Numbered from the stretch's first letter, positions 42,450 through 53,330 are shown. The stretch is 64,000 nucleotides of DNA from Paenibacillus allorhizosphaerae (GCF_910594985.1 NZ_CAJVCE010000004.1:248001-312000); one strand, 5' to 3'. Made by a program: numbers and translations. Notes: generated from the letters alone by a model not told the origin.

Positions 42450-43985
42450 ATGAGCAGCACCCATAAAAACAGGAAGAGCATCGGTGACGACAACCTGGTT
42501 CACTTACATAAAAATGTGTTCATTAGCCGCGGCGACTCCCAATATTATGAAAAAGTTATTCAATATTTGGACCCGAGCTCACCGGAAGCGCATTATCACT
42601 TGGCACAGCAGCATGAACAGCGGGGCATGCTTGACAAAGCGCTCCATCATTATAAGGTAGCGATGAAAACACGCCCTTCGCCTTATTATTATGCCGCTGT
42701 GAACGGGGCCGAGCGCATGAAGCAGCCGCCGCTGCACGTCCCGGTAAGGACAAACCGCGCCCCTGACGCTAATCATCAGAACAATACGGCTATCGTTCCT
42801 TCTTATGTGAAAATCGGGCTCATTTTGCTGCTCCTGGTCAACTTATTATTGGTTGCCGTGCTCTACGGCCCGATCGCCGTTTCCAAAGCCGTGTCCGTCT
42901 TGAAGCCTTCGACGGTCGGTAAAGAGGTCAGCTACGAAACGGCGGAATCGCCATTTCTGATGACGTTCACCTATGGCATACCTTCGGCGCAGGTCGAGAA
43001 GACGCTGCATCAAAAGGCCATTACGCTTGCGGACGCATACCCCAAGCATGGTATTGTCATTTACGGCGTCCTGTCGGCTGCGCCTAACGAAGACAACACC
43101 GCGGTTCCGCTAACGGATGAAGCATGGAAAAGTGATGCGTTCGTCATCGCCGAATACAATCCGATCGTCGATCGCGCGGTTAAAATTCGTTTTCTGCATC
43201 CCGATGTCCAAAAGCTGAAGCCGCGTACGGAAGCGGCGGCGAACATCGTTCGTACCGCGCTGCAATCGTATATCTCTGATAACGGCGTCGCCCCCCGCTC
43301 GATCGATCAATTGACTCTAGACTACCCCCATAACTATTTAAGTGTAATCCCCATGGAAGCACGTTCCGGTTCGGCCGATGTCCGAACCGTTTTTAATGGG
43401 CGGGGCGGTTGGGTTTATGACCGCGCGGAAACGGAGCCTGAACGGATGTTTTACCCGAATACCGAGCCGGCGGATCTGGCAGAGCTCGGCCGCCTCCCCT
43501 TCCATCCGGTAACGGTCACGATCGATACAGCGGAGCATATGCTTCAGCTCCGATCGGGCGAAGCCGTCCTTGCCCGTTATCCGGTTGGCCTCGGGGCCGA
43601 TAACCGGACGCCGGAGGGAACGTTCCGCGTCAGCGAACGGGTCAGAACGCCGCTCGGCAAGCAGCCCGGCGTCTACGGTGCGGCTGCGCTTGGGCTAGGG
43701 GCGATCGCGATTCACGGCACGTCCGATGCCGATTCCATCGGACAAGACCGCTCGCTAGGCTGTATCCGGCTGAGCAATGAAAACATCGAAGCCCTCTTCC
43801 CCCTCGTTCCAAGAGGCGCAACGGTGATGATTACGGGCGGCAAGGCGACCGACCCTGCCACTGCAAAAGAGGTCCACCCTCTTTCGCAGCCGTTGGCGCT
43901 GCTCGGGGTTCCAATCGCGCCCCCTTTACACGGCAGCGGCAGCGATGAAACTGCAGGGAATACGGTGTTTCATTGGCTCGGCTGA
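42450..43985 (+). CDS. Membrane-anchored L,D-transpeptidase (YkuD)
   Basis: 511 residues. A cytoplasmic N-terminus with a TPR-like helix pair (about 46-90), one membrane helix (121-140), an extracytoplasmic central part, and a C-terminal YkuD domain with AIHGTSDADSIGQDRSLGCIRLSNENIEALF, carrying the catalytic His and Cys. YkuD enzymes make 3-3 peptidoglycan crosslinks or attach proteins to the wall. The start at 42450 has AGGGAGG. It is the only gene outside the 0-23 kb locus with the operators, linking wall remodelling to that regulon. Confidence 0.88.
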   Translation: MSSTHKNRKSIGDDNLVHLHKNVFISRGDSQYYEKVIQYLDPSSPEAHYHLAQQHEQRGMLDKALHHYKVAMKTRPSPYYYAAVNGAERMKQPPLHVPVRTNRAPDANHQNNTAIVPSYVKIGLILLLLVNLLLVAVLYGPIAVSKAVSVLKPSTVGKEVSYETAESPFLMTFTYGIPSAQVEKTLHQKAITLADAYPKHGIVIYGVLSAAPNEDNTAVPLTDEAWKSDAFVIAEYNPIVDRAVKIRFLHPDVQKLKPRTEAAANIVRTALQSYISDNGVAPRSIDQLTLDYPHNYLSVIPMEARSGSADVRTVFNGRGGWVYDRAETEPERMFYPNTEPADLAELGRLPFHPVTVTIDTAEHMLQLRSGEAVLARYPVGLGADNRTPEGTFRVSERVRTPLGKQPGVYGAAALGLGAIAIHGTSDADSIGQDRSLGCIRLSNENIEALFPLVPRGATVMITGGKATDPATAKEVHPLSQPLALLGVPIAPPLHGSGSDETAGNTVFHWLG

Positions 43986-44077
43986 ACCGTATAAAGCGGA
44001 ACGCAAGCTGCATTTATCAATCGCCGTCATACGTTCCTAAACGATGTTAAATAACAATGTACCGCATTGTTTCATGC

Positions 44078-44119
44078 AAAAAAGCGGCTATCCGGGACGT
44101 TATCTGTCCTGACAGCCGC
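44078..44119 (-). terminator. Terminator of mqnC
   Basis: Reverse strand GCGGCT...AGCCGC with inner GGAC/GTCC arms, followed by six T. Confidence 0.7.
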
Positions 44120-44232
44120 CATTCTCGTTTATTGGCCGAACCTGAACGTTGCTTGTACTACGGACCATCGTCCGTTCCACTGGTCATGCTCCCAACGCCA
44201 AGTTATTTAACATCTTTCATTGTTCATGTCTT

Positions 44233-45375
44233 TTAATTTTGCATGACAAAATCGTTGTCCACTTTCGTGACCGACTCGTCGTCGAACATGCGCAAAATCT
44301 CATATTTCGTGTTGCGCTGTGCCGGAATTTTACCCGCTTCGCGAATAATTTGCAGCGTCGACGAAATGTTGACTTTATGCGTCGTGCCTGCCGCGGACAC
44401 GACATTCTCCTCGATCATCGTCGAACCGAAGTCATTGCAGCCGTAATGCAGCGACAGCTTGCCCACTTCCGGCCCCATCGTAACCCAGGATGACTGGAAG
44501 TTCTTAATATTGTCGAGCATGATGCGGCTGATCGCCACATTTTTGAGATAATCTTCCGGCCCGAGTTTTTCGGCCTTCATGTTCGTATTATCCGGTTGGA
44601 ACGTCCAGGAGATGAACGCAAGGAACCCTTCCGAGTCCCAGCCGTTTTTGATGCACTCGTCCTGCGCTTCGCGAACCCGCAGCAGATGAAGCGCCCGTTC
44701 TTCGTGCGATTCGCCGAAGCCGATGACCATCGTCGCCGTCGTGTTCATCCCGATGCGCTGCGCGGTTTGCATGACGTCCATCCAATCGCGCCACGAGCCT
44801 TTTAGTCTGCTGATTTTGCGGCGCGTCCGGTCGTCAAGGATTTCCCCGCCTCCGCCCGGCAGCGAATCGAGCCCCGCCGCGTGAATTTCCCTCACGACTT
44901 CCTCGAGCGAAAGCCCGTTCGACACTTCCTTCATCTTCATGATTTCCGCAGGGGAGAAGGAATGCATCGTAATGCCCGGGAACCGCTTCTTAATTTCGCG
45001 CAGCAAATTCGTATAGTAAGTAAACGGCAAATTCGGATTCGTACCGCCTTGCATCAAAATTTCCGTACCGCCGACATCGATCGTTTCCTGTATTTTTTGG
45101 AAAATGACTTCGTCCGGCAGCACATATCCTTCCGCCGAGCCCGGCGCGCGGTAAAAGGCGCAAAACCGGCAGTAGACGTCGCAAATGTTCGTGTAGTTGA
45201 CGTTTCTTCCGATGACAAACGTTGTAATCGGATCAGGATGGTGGCGCAGCATAATCTGGTTGGCCACATGCCCCATTTTCTCAATTTCATTCGAATCGTA
45301 CAGCGCTATGCAATCTTCCAAAGAAATGCGATTGCCGGCCAGCGCTTGATCCAATATCCGGTCGATGGAACTCAT
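44233..45375 (-). CDS. mqnC: Cyclic dehypoxanthinyl futalosine synthase (MqnC)
   Basis: 380 residues, radical SAM. The cluster motif is Cys65-x3-Cys69-x2-Cys72 (CDVYCRFC). Other family segments are GTEILMQGGTNPNLPFTYYTNLL, HSFSPAEI, GLDSLPGGGGEILDD, ATMVIGFGESHEERALHL and MIEENVVSAAGT. It forms the ring closure of the futalosine menaquinone route. No other mqn gene is in the window. Confidence 0.92.
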   Translation of the reverse strand: MSSIDRILDQALAGNRISLEDCIALYDSNEIEKMGHVANQIMLRHHPDPITTFVIGRNVNYTNICDVYCRFCAFYRAPGSAEGYVLPDEVIFQKIQETIDVGGTEILMQGGTNPNLPFTYYTNLLREIKKRFPGITMHSFSPAEIMKMKEVSNGLSLEEVVREIHAAGLDSLPGGGGEILDDRTRRKISRLKGSWRDWMDVMQTAQRIGMNTTATMVIGFGESHEERALHLLRVREAQDECIKNGWDSEGFLAFISWTFQPDNTNMKAEKLGPEDYLKNVAISRIMLDNIKNFQSSWVTMGPEVGKLSLHYGCNDFGSTMIEENVVSAAGTTHKVNISSTLQIIREAGKIPAQRNTKYEILRMFDDESVTKVDNDFVMQN

Positions 45376-45497
45376 CGCAGCTTCAACTCCTTTGTAAATT
45401 CATCGTAACATAAAACCGGGCACACCTGCCATAGAAAAAGACCGCCATTCGGCCGTTCGGCCCGGATGGACGGTCAATTGTCATCAATTTGTGAAGG

Positions 45498-46694
45498 TTA
45501 GCTTTGCGCATCCGCTTGCTCGATTTCTTGTCTTGCTAGTTCGATCGCCCGGGATAGATCGGCAATAAGGTCGTCCGCATGCTCGATACCGACGGAATAA
45601 CGCAGCAGTTTGGCGTCTACGCCGACTTTGTTGCGGATTTCCAGCGGAATGTCCGCATGCGTCTGCACAGCCGGGTATGTCATCAGGGATTCCACGCCCC
45701 CCAAGCTTTCGGCGAACGCGATCAGCCGAATATGACGCAAAATCGGCTCGATGTAGCGCGCGTCTTTCATCTTGAAGGAGAAAATACCCGTATTGCCGGA
45801 CGATTGCTTATTTTGCACCTCATGCCCCGGATGGCTCGGAAGCGCCGGGTAATATACTGCTTCGACGAGCGGATGCTCTTGAAGATAGGAGGCGATGACC
45901 GTTGCGTTATGCTGATGGCGCTCCATGCGCAGCGCCAGCGTCTTCATGCCGCGCATCAGCAGCCAGCTGTCCTGCGGGCCGAGCACCGCTCCGATCGAAT
46001 TATGCAGGAACGCCATTTGCTCGGACAGCTCTTTGCCCTTGGTGACGATCAAGCCAGCGAGCACGTCGTTATGCCCGCCCAAATATTTGGTTGCGCTATG
46101 AATGACAATGTCGGCGCCAAGCTCGATCGGACGTTGGAAGAACGGCGTGAGCAGCGTATTGTCGACGATGGAGATCAAGCCTTTTTTGCGCGCCCAGCCG
46201 CAGACAAGCGCAAGATCCGTAATCATCATCAGCGGGTTGGTCGGCGTTTCGATCAAAATTCCTTTCGTGTTCGGCAGAACATTGGATTCAAGCGCATCCA
46301 GGTCGTTCGTGTCCACATACGTAGCGGTGACGCCGAAACGGGACATGATTTTCTCCAGAAGCCGGTACGTCCCTCCGTACAGATCGAGCGATACGATCAA
46401 ATGATCCCCTTGGCTGAATAAAGCGAATATCGTTTGCAGCGCCGCCATCCCCGAGCTGCAGGCAAACCCTGCGTCGCCGGATTCGAGCTCCGCTATCGCG
46501 TCCTCCAGCACTTTGCGCGTCGGACTTTTCGTCCGAGCGTAATCGAAGCCCGTACTTTGCCCAAGCTTCGGATGACGGAACGCCGTCGCTTGATACACCG
46601 GAAAACTGATGGCTCCGGTAACCGGCTCTTCCTGGGAACCGATTTGTGCAAGTCGGCTCTCGATTTTCAAATCTTCGCTGCCGCTGTGGCTCAT
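45498..46694 (-). CDS. metI: Cystathionine gamma-synthase / O-acetylhomoserine (thiol)-lyase family
   Basis: 398 residues, PLP-dependent. The PLP lysine is Lys203 in [13 protein letters not shown]; other motifs are [37 protein letters not shown] and [13 protein letters not shown]. With metA directly upstream it uses O-acetylhomoserine and cysteine or sulfide to make cystathionine or homocysteine; which substrate is preferred cannot be read reliably. Start codon overlaps the metA stop by four bases. Confidence 0.88.
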   Translation of the reverse strand: MSHSGSEDLKIESRLAQIGSQEEPVTGAISFPVYQATAFRHPKLGQSTGFDYARTKSPTRKVLEDAIAELESGDAGFACSSGMAALQTIFALFSQGDHLIVSLDLYGGTYRLLEKIMSRFGVTATYVDTNDLDALESNVLPNTKGILIETPTNPLMMITDLALVCGWARKKGLISIVDNTLLTPFFQRPIELGADIVIHSATKYLGGHNDVLAGLIVTKGKELSEQMAFLHNSIGAVLGPQDSWLLMRGMKTLALRMERHQHNATVIASYLQEHPLVEAVYYPALPSHPGHEVQNKQSSGNTGIFSFKMKDARYIEPILRHIRLIAFAESLGGVESLMTYPAVQTHADIPLEIRNKVGVDAKLLRYSVGIEHADDLIADLSRAIELARQEIEQADAQS

Positions 46695-47617
46695 ATTACA
46701 TACTCTCCCTTGTGCAGATCATACGGCGTTTCTTGATATACATAGTAGTTCAACCAGTTGGAGAACAGCAGATTCGCATGGGCTCTCCACGTATTCAGCG
46801 GCGGTTTGGACGGGTCGTCGTTCGGGTAATAGTTTTTCGGAACGGCAACCTCGAGCCCTTTGTTGATGTCGCGGTCATATTCGTATTTAAGCGTACAGGC
46901 ATCGTATTCGGAATGACCGGTAACGAAAATTTGCTTTCCGTCTTTCGTAGCGACGATGTATACGCCCGCTTCTTCCGATGCCGACAAAATTTCCAGCTCC
47001 GGATGGCGCTCGATATCTTCCCGCCGCACTTCGGTATGGCGCGATTGAGGCGCGAGGAACAGCTCGTCAAAGCCTCTCAGCAGCTTCACGTTCGGCTTGC
47101 TTACCGTGTGCGGGAAAACCCCGAACATTTTCTCTTCGAGACCGTACTTCGGCACGCCGAAATGATGATACAGACCTGCCTGAGCCGCCCAGCAAATGTG
47201 GAACGTGGAAGTAACATGCGTCTTGCTCCATTCCATAATCTGCTTCAGTTCATCCCAATAAGTGACGTCTTCGAAATCGTACAATTCGACCGGCGCCCCA
47301 GTGATGATCATACCGTCTAGACGCTCATATTTCACGTCGTCGAACGTTTTATAAAATTGCTCCAAATGCTCGGGAGACGTATTTTTGGAAGTGTGCGTTC
47401 TTGGATGCAGCAATATAAATTCGACTTGCAGCGGAGTGTTGCCGATCAGCCGCAGCAGTTGAGTTTCGGTTGTCTCCTTGGTCGGCATCAGGTTCAAAAT
47501 CGCAATGCGAAGCGGTCGAATGTCCTGATGAAAAGCAACGCTTTCGTCCATAACGAAAATATTCTCGTTGATGAGCACTTCTTTTGCCGGCAGTTGGTCA
47601 GGAACTTTAATGGGCAT
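46691..47617 (-). CDS. metA: Homoserine O-acetyltransferase (MetA)
   Basis: 308 residues from ATG 47617 (AGGAGTG upstream); the longer frame from 47806 reads through the riboswitch terminator and is not real. Catalytic Cys142 lies in [12 protein letters not shown]. Residue 111 in [10 protein letters not shown] is Glu, the residue linked to acetyl-CoA rather than succinyl-CoA specificity in this family. It activates homoserine for methionine synthesis. Under SAM riboswitch control with the following gene. Confidence 0.92.
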   Translation of the reverse strand: MPIKVPDQLPAKEVLINENIFVMDESVAFHQDIRPLRIAILNLMPTKETTETQLLRLIGNTPLQVEFILLHPRTHTSKNTSPEHLEQFYKTFDDVKYERLDGMIITGAPVELYDFEDVTYWDELKQIMEWSKTHVTSTFHICWAAQAGLYHHFGVPKYGLEEKMFGVFPHTVSKPNVKLLRGFDELFLAPQSRHTEVRREDIERHPELEILSASEEAGVYIVATKDGKQIFVTGHSEYDACTLKYEYDRDINKGLEVAVPKNYYPNDDPSKPPLNTWRAHANLLFSNWLNYYVYQETPYDLHKGEYVI

Positions 47618-47677
47618 CGGGTTCACTCCTTCTTGGCTGGATTCGTTCATCTCGCACTCTAAAATGCGGAAGGCGAC

Positions 47678-47710
47678 AAAAAAAACCTGTTCCCGCACGT
47701 ACGAGAAAGG
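47678..47710 (-). terminator. Terminator of the SAM riboswitch
   Basis: Reverse strand CCTTTCTCG and CGGGAACAGG pair imperfectly and are followed by eight T, between the aptamer and metA. Confidence 0.7.
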
Positions 47711-47733
47711 CCTTTGTATGCATACATCGTCCT

Positions 47734-47864
47734 CTCTCATCTCCCAGAAGCCTGAAGCTTCCGCAAGAATTAGCACCGTGCATCGCCTTGCGCAGGTTAA
47801 GCGCAAAGTTCTGTCGGTTGCCGGGTGTCATCGGGCTAGTCCCTCGACCTGCTCTTGATAAGAG
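47734..47864 (-). ncRNA. SAM-I (S-box) riboswitch
   Basis: The reverse strand shows the S-box core in order: CTCTTATCAAGAGCAGG, GAGGGACTAGCCCGATGA, ACCCGGCAACC, AAGGCGATGCACGGTGCTAATTC split by a variable P3, and the closing GAGATGAGAG pairing with CTCTTATC. Binding of S-adenosylmethionine should end transcription before metA. Confidence 0.95.
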
Positions 47865-47903
47865 TGTGAAACCGAATCTATTTGGTTGTGTTTGGATATT
47901 ACT

Positions 47904-47932
47904 AATGTAATCGAAAAAGGTTCCACCGTCAA
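47904..47932 (-). promoter_or_regulatory. Promoter of the SAM riboswitch-metA unit
   Basis: Reverse strand TTGACG (47927-47932), 17-bp spacer, TACATT (47904-47909), about 40 bases before the aptamer. The rest of the gap, 47933-48396, shows no feature I can support. Confidence 0.6.
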
Positions 47933-48396
47933 GAAGAACGTTATGACAATCGCCTTCTATCGCGGGATGCTGCACCCATAGGAACCAAATCCCCCCGAAT
48001 GCATATGCATATAGTAAGACAAAATGCAAACAGGGTCATCGAATCCGCTGATTTTGTCTTGAAAGCTTATTTTTGAAGGTTTATACTTAGACAAGTATTC
48101 CTGAAAAATGGCCGACAGCGGTGCAAACAGGGATCGTTGACGCTGCCGTGCGCAGTTCGACGCAATAAACGTGTAAAAAGGGGTGCAGCAATCGAATGGA
48201 CGGAGACCCGAGGAGTATCTGCGTTCAACAACAACCGAATATTTCGAGCGGAACCCGGCGGCCGGACTCGTTCGATGCTTGCGCAAACGTCCTTCGATTT
48301 TGATACGCAGCATCGTTGAGATGCTTACTAAACGCCTGCACGAAAGCGCGGCCGGTTGGCCAAAGTTCCTCTCGATCACACGAAGGGGTGGAACCT

Positions 48397-49332
48397 ATGA
48401 AGGCACGCTTAGTTCAGGACGGCGTTTTCACGCTTGTCGAAGACATTACCCAGACGATCGAACCGCCTCACCACGGTTTTTATTGGATTGACGCCGATGT
48501 TGAGGATTTGGAAATGTTACAGCCCTTATTTCATCTTCATGAGCTTGCCGTCGAAGACGTACTGACGGAAGAAGAGCAGCGTCCGAAGATCGAACTATAC
48601 GATACACATTATTTTATTGTGATGAACAGCATCCGTTTCGATGACGAAGAAATTTTTCTGCGCGCACTCAATATTTTTCTGGGCAAGCATTATATCATTA
48701 CCATCACTCGTCAAAAAATCAATGAAATCCGTGCGCTGAAACCCATTCTGTGGGAAGAGGAAGTTACGCAGCCGGATCAGTTTTTATACCACTTGATGGA
48801 CCTGATCGTAGACAATTACATGAATGTCGGCGACCGGATCGAAGCGAAGATCGAGAAACTTGAGGAAGACATCCTCATGCATACGAAAAAATCGCATTTG
48901 AACGAAATTATCGGCCTCCGAAGCGAAATTTTGTGGTTGAAAAAAGTGCTCGTCCCGCAAAAGGAAGTCATCGGCACGCTGCACAAAAAAGAGCTCCGGC
49001 TGATCAGCGAGCCGCTGAAAAAATATTTCGGCGACATTTATGAGAATGCCGTAAAGATATCGGAAACGTTCGATACGTTCCGCGATTTGATGGCGAACTT
49101 GCGCGAAGCTTATCAATCGAGCATCGCCAGCCGCGCGAATGAGATTATGCGCGTGTTTACAGCGCTAACGACAATTTTCATGCCGCTGACGTTCATCACA
49201 GGCATTTACGGGATGAACTTCGATTACATCCCCGGTCTTCATTGGGATTTCGGCGGCGTCGCGGCGGTTGTCTTCATGGTGTTGGTCGGCGCCTCGATGT
49301 TTGTCTTATTCCGCAAAAAAGATTGGCTGTGA
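48397..49332 (+). CDS. corA: CorA-type magnesium transporter
   Basis: 311 residues: large cytoplasmic N-terminal domain with a long helix (about 130-240) and two C-terminal membrane helices with the pore motif YGMN (FITGIYGMNFDYIP). It mediates Mg2+ (or Co2+) uptake as a pentamer. ATG 48397 follows GAAGGGGTG; the earlier frame from 48316 has no ribosome site. No M-box riboswitch was found upstream. Confidence 0.92.
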   Translation: MKARLVQDGVFTLVEDITQTIEPPHHGFYWIDADVEDLEMLQPLFHLHELAVEDVLTEEEQRPKIELYDTHYFIVMNSIRFDDEEIFLRALNIFLGKHYIITITRQKINEIRALKPILWEEEVTQPDQFLYHLMDLIVDNYMNVGDRIEAKIEKLEEDILMHTKKSHLNEIIGLRSEILWLKKVLVPQKEVIGTLHKKELRLISEPLKKYFGDIYENAVKISETFDTFRDLMANLREAYQSSIASRANEIMRVFTALTTIFMPLTFITGIYGMNFDYIPGLHWDFGGVAAVVFMVLVGASMFVLFRKKDWL

Positions 49333-49378
49333 AGCCTGCTTCGCCGCTATAAAGATACGATGCGCCTGCCATGGCGAC

Positions 49379-49420
49379 AAAAGGTTCTTGCCGTTGTTAA
49401 TCTATCGGCAAGAACCTTTT
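49379..49420. terminator. Bidirectional terminator
   Basis: AAAAGGTTCTTGCCG and CGGCAAGAACCTTTT form a perfect 15-bp stem between the convergent corA and HRDC genes. Confidence 0.85.
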
Positions 49421-49436
49421 CTGTTCCGTCGTTCGC

Positions 49437-50447
49437 TCAGCTCGCCTCCCCCGTCTTTAACCCGTTCACGCGGCGAAACTTCAGACGAAGCAGGCGAAGC
49501 CATTCATAAATCCGGTCAACCTCTTTCGCGCTGAACTCATTATCGCGGTAAACGGTTTGCAGTATCGGTTTCAAGTACCGGTCCCCTTGCTGCTCGAACG
49601 CTTGCCATGCGTGCTCTCTCTCCGTCTGCGGCACTTGTTCCAACACCTGTTCGATATACGCCTCCAGATCGTAGCCCTCGCGGTCCAGTTCTTCGATCCA
49701 CAGCAGCAGGTCGCGGCGCTGCACTTTGATTTGCTCCTGCAGCGCATCAAGCCGCTCGCCCCGATGGATCGCCTCCAGCAGCGTGCGCTTCATCTCCTGC
49801 TTCTCCACCTCCGCCTTCCGCTTCCGCTCTTTCTCCTGCAGCAGCCAGCCGTGGAAGTCCTCGCGGTTGATTTCGCCTTCGACCCAAGTGAGCGGGAACG
49901 ACGTATTGCGCTCGCACTGGACCGTCAAAGCCAGTATATCCGCACCATAAGCAGCCGTCTTGCCGCGCCCGAAGCCTGGAAGCTGCTGCAGCTCTTCCAC
50001 CGTCTGCGGAACAAAAGCACTGATCATGCGAAGCTGCCGATTCGTGGCGACGATGAAGGGCGCCTTCCCTTCCCGGCCGGCTTGTTTCAGCCGCCAGCCG
50101 CGCAGCGCCTCGTACAGCTTCTCATCGCTGTTCGCTTCGCTGTAATATTGCAGCATCTGAATATAGATGCTGCGTCCGTCCGAGCCGGCCAAGTCGCTCC
50201 CGCTCACGTCCACAACCGGCTTAAACCCGTCGCACTGCTTCATGAACAGCCGTTCCCGGAAGGCGGCAAGCAGCTCGTCCCAATGCGATCCATCGTACCA
50301 GTTTTCTTGCGTCCGATGGCCATCCTCCTTCGTTTCCGTCCACAGCACATGCAAGCTTCCCTGATTTTCCCCTATCGAGACTTGCGCCGTTCGTACCCTC
50401 CCTTCTCCCGTCTCCTTTTCCAAACTGTTCAAAAACATCAGATTCAA
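49437..50447 (-). CDS. HRDC-domain protein with helicase-accessory C-terminus
   Basis: 336 residues. Residues about 105-185 form an HRDC domain (LYEALRGWRLKQAGREGKAPFIVATNRQLRMISAFVPQTVEELQQLPGFG); the C-terminal part (about 215-330) is helical and resembles the HTH_40/RQC-like tail of RecQ-related proteins. There is no helicase motor. Probably nucleic-acid binding; exact role unknown. Confidence 0.8.
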   Translation of the reverse strand: MNLMFLNSLEKETGEGRVRTAQVSIGENQGSLHVLWTETKEDGHRTQENWYDGSHWDELLAAFRERLFMKQCDGFKPVVDVSGSDLAGSDGRSIYIQMLQYYSEANSDEKLYEALRGWRLKQAGREGKAPFIVATNRQLRMISAFVPQTVEELQQLPGFGRGKTAAYGADILALTVQCERNTSFPLTWVEGEINREDFHGWLLQEKERKRKAEVEKQEMKRTLLEAIHRGERLDALQEQIKVQRRDLLLWIEELDREGYDLEAYIEQVLEQVPQTEREHAWQAFEQQGDRYLKPILQTVYRDNEFSAKEVDRIYEWLRLLRLKFRRVNGLKTGEAS

Positions 50448-50691
50448 TGTGCGTCCCTCCTAACCGGATATGGTTCCAACCGCAACGACAAAAAGCACCC
50501 CTCCTCCATATGGCATCCATATGCAAGAGAGGTGCTTCCTCACGATCGCGTTTGAAATTATTTCCATGTTAGCACAGAAATGTATTTTTGACAACATATT
50601 TTATGGAATCGTTCCGTCCGCCTTGCAGGATAAGCCCGCCTGCTTCGGGAAACAATGTAACCGACAAAGTAACCCGCAAGGAGGAAGTGCG

Positions 50692-50988
50692 ATGGCAGAC
50701 AACAATCAAGACGGATTTATACAGGAAGCGCCTGACAAAAAGTATACTGATGTCGGCACCGTTTTATCGCAAAGCAACGATTTGACGGCGGAAGAATTTC
50801 CGGAAGGTCCTTACGGCAGCAGCATCGAAGTCGAGACGCTTGGCAAAAGCACCCCGTGGCGCGTGGATCAACGTTCGCCGAACACGTATACGTACGAAAA
50901 CCGCGAGCTGCATGCCGGGATATCCCGAGGCTACCCGGGGGCGCATGAAACCCATGATTCTGCGGGGGATGACCGCGCCGAGGAATAG
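50692..50988 (+). CDS. Small conserved-looking protein, possibly DUF3905-like
   Basis: 98 residues, acidic, soluble. ATG 50692 has AAGGAGG upstream; the longer frame from 50470 is noise. The C-terminal part TPWRVDQRSPNTYTYENRELHAGISRGYPGAHETHD resembles my memory of DUF3905 proteins, a guess only. No signal peptide or membrane helix. Confidence 0.55.
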   Translation: MADNNQDGFIQEAPDKKYTDVGTVLSQSNDLTAEEFPEGPYGSSIEVETLGKSTPWRVDQRSPNTYTYENRELHAGISRGYPGAHETHDSAGDDRAEE

Positions 50989-51063
50989 CTAACAAACTTC
51001 GAGCGAGCGCATGTCTCGAACGTCGCATACAGCGGCCTTGACCGCAGCACAGCACCGATCTTG

Positions 51064-51113
51064 AAAAAAACGCTGCGCCCGCGTTCCTTTTTATCAGGAA
51101 CTGCGGACCCAGC
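51064..51113 (-). terminator. Terminator of ilvD
   Basis: Reverse strand GCTGGGTCCGCAGTTCC pairs imperfectly with GGAACGCGGGCGCAGC, then GTTTTTTT. Confidence 0.75.
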
Positions 51114-51133
51114 ATTTTGGCTTGGTGCTGTAA

Positions 51134-52819
51134 TTAAATTTTCATGATCCCGCCGGTGCTCGCGTTGGTTACAAGCTTGGAGTAGCGAGCCAAATAGCCG
51201 GTTTTCACCTTCGGCTCGAACCCTTTCCAGTTCGCTCTGCGGCGTTCGAATTCTTCGTCGCTAATGAGCAGCTCGATTTTGCGGTTGTTCAAATCGAGCT
51301 CGATGATATCGCCGTCCTCGACGAATGCGATCGGACCGCCTTCCGCCGCTTCCGGCGAAATGTGACCGATACTGATGCCGCGGGATGCGCCGGAGAAACG
51401 GCCGTCCGTGATCAGGCCGACCTTCGCGCCGAGGCCCATGCCGACGATTTGCGACGTCGGTGCCAGCATTTCCGGCATCCCCGGGCCGCCTTTCGGTCCT
51501 TCGTAGCGGATAACGACGACATGTCCTTCTTTCACTTTGCCATTCGCAATGCCCGAGAGCGCATCTTCTTGCGAATCGAAGCAGATGGCCGGTCCTTTAT
51601 GATAGCCGCCGACGGATTTGTCGACCGCGCCGACTTTGATGATCGAACCGTTCGGAGCCAGGTTGCCGAACAATACGGCCAGTCCCCCACGTTCGGAATG
51701 CGGGTTATCCAGCGTATGAAGAACGTCGGTGTCCAGGATTTCACAACCGGCAACGTTCTCGCGCAGCGTCTTACCCGTAACCGTCAAACAGTCGCCGTTC
51801 AGGGCGCCTGGTTTCTTGAGCAATTCGTTGATGATGGCGCTCACGCCGCCTGCATTATGCACGTCTTCGATATGGTAATCGGAAGCCGGCGCGATCTTTG
51901 CAAGATGCGGTACGCGATTGGCAATCTCGTTGATGCGCTCGATCGGGTATTCGAAGCCCGCTTCATGAGCCAGCGCCAACGTATGAAGCACAGTGTTCGT
52001 CGAACCGCCCATCGCCATGTCGAGCGCGAAGGCATTGTCGATCGCTTCCAGCGTTACGATATCGCGCGGCTTGATATCCTTCTCGATCAGCTCCATCAGC
52101 TGTTTCGCGGAGCGTTTCACGAATTCTTTGCGGTCTTCGGAGATCGCCAGAATCGTACCGTTGCCCGGGAGCGCCAGACCAAGGCCCTCGGCCAAGCAGT
52201 TCATCGAGTTTGCGGTGAACATACCGGAACAGGAACCGCAGGTCGGGCAGCCGTACTGTTCTAGCTCCAGCAGGCTCTTCTCATCGATCTTGCCTACCTG
52301 GAAAGCTCCAACGCCTTCGAATACCGATGTCAGTGAGATCGCACGTCCATCGCTTGTTCTGCCCGCCTTCATCGGCCCGCCGCTGACCATAATCGTCGGA
52401 ATGTTGACGCGCAGAGCGCCCATCATCATGCCCGGCGTTATTTTATCACAGTTCGGAATGCAGACCATGCCGTCGAACCAGTGTGCGGATACGACAGTCT
52501 CCAATGAGTCTGCGATAATTTCACGGCTTGGCAGGGAATAACGCATGCCGATATGCCCCATCGCGATCCCGTCGTCTACGCCGATTGTATTAAACTCAAA
52601 AGGAACGCCGCCTGCTTCGCGAATCGCTTCCTTGACGATTTTACCGAATTCCTGCAGGTGCACGTGACCCGGAACAATATCAATGTAAGAGTTGCAAACC
52701 GCGATGAACGGCTTGTCGAAATCCTCCTCTTTAACGCCGGCCGCTCTGAGCAAGCTGCGGTGCGGTGCGCGGTCAAAGCCTTTTTTGATCATGTCGCTTC
52801 TCATTTTTGTTTTGGCCAT
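51134..52819 (-). CDS. ilvD: Dihydroxy-acid dehydratase
   Basis: 561 residues. Family motifs are [58 protein letters not shown] with iron-sulfur cysteines, [13 protein letters not shown] and [14 protein letters not shown]. It makes the 2-keto acids of valine and isoleucine synthesis. Start at 52819 has AGGCGAA close by; the frame from 52933 extends into non-coding sequence. No other ilv or leu gene is adjacent. Confidence 0.95.
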   Translation of the reverse strand: MAKTKMRSDMIKKGFDRAPHRSLLRAAGVKEEDFDKPFIAVCNSYIDIVPGHVHLQEFGKIVKEAIREAGGVPFEFNTIGVDDGIAMGHIGMRYSLPSREIIADSLETVVSAHWFDGMVCIPNCDKITPGMMMGALRVNIPTIMVSGGPMKAGRTSDGRAISLTSVFEGVGAFQVGKIDEKSLLELEQYGCPTCGSCSGMFTANSMNCLAEGLGLALPGNGTILAISEDRKEFVKRSAKQLMELIEKDIKPRDIVTLEAIDNAFALDMAMGGSTNTVLHTLALAHEAGFEYPIERINEIANRVPHLAKIAPASDYHIEDVHNAGGVSAIINELLKKPGALNGDCLTVTGKTLRENVAGCEILDTDVLHTLDNPHSERGGLAVLFGNLAPNGSIIKVGAVDKSVGGYHKGPAICFDSQEDALSGIANGKVKEGHVVVIRYEGPKGGPGMPEMLAPTSQIVGMGLGAKVGLITDGRFSGASRGISIGHISPEAAEGGPIAFVEDGDIIELDLNNRKIELLISDEEFERRRANWKGFEPKVKTGYLARYSKLVTNASTGGIMKI

Positions 52820-53036
52820 TTCGCCTGAAGCCTCCGTTTCTATCGAATCATATATCATTGCATGAAAGCCTAATAATCTCCTACAGATTGTACCATGTTT
52901 CGGGCGAAATTGAAAACGTGTGGCAGGAGGCAAAATAAGCCGTGTTACGGCGAATGCGCTCTTTTTTGCCGCTCGGCGCGGGAATCTGTTATAATTCGTT
53001 TAGCTTTCAGAATAACGATGGAACGGGGGGAACGGC

Positions 53037-53330
53037 ATGACGGAATTTGATTTTTTGTACGACGGCACGGAAGAGACAAAGACCCGCTTCGTCTGCGTAG
53101 TGGGCGAATCGCTGCGGCGCTTCGATTTGGCGATTACATCGACGAACCGGTTTTACGGCAAAATGCTGGTCACCGACCTGCAAGCCGGACGCACGGCGGT
53201 CATCGGGCCGGACGATTTGGAAGAAGAGGGCTATTTGGAGCACGTATATAAGTTGAATGAGGAAGAAGCAGCTGAGCTCAAAGCATTTTTGTCCGACGTT
53301 GTAGGGCCGATCAGCTTTACGGATATATAA
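53037..53330 (+). CDS. DUF3055 family protein
   Basis: 97 residues, acidic, soluble. The run RFVCVVGESLRRFDLAITSTNRFYGKMLVTDLQAGRTAVIGPDDLEEEGYLEHVYKLNEEEAAEL follows the DUF3055/SAV0927 pattern. Function unknown. Preceded by GGGGGGAAC. Confidence 0.8.
   Translation: MTEFDFLYDGTEETKTRFVCVVGESLRRFDLAITSTNRFYGKMLVTDLQAGRTAVIGPDDLEEEGYLEHVYKLNEEEAAELKAFLSDVVGPISFTDI

Noticed and set aside
46691-47806. Longer MetA reading from 47806
   Set aside because: It would translate the SAM riboswitch and its terminator; the ATG at 47617 has its own ribosome site and family-typical start.
47933-48396. M-box magnesium riboswitch before corA
   Set aside because: None of the conserved M-box segments could be found in the 460-base gap.
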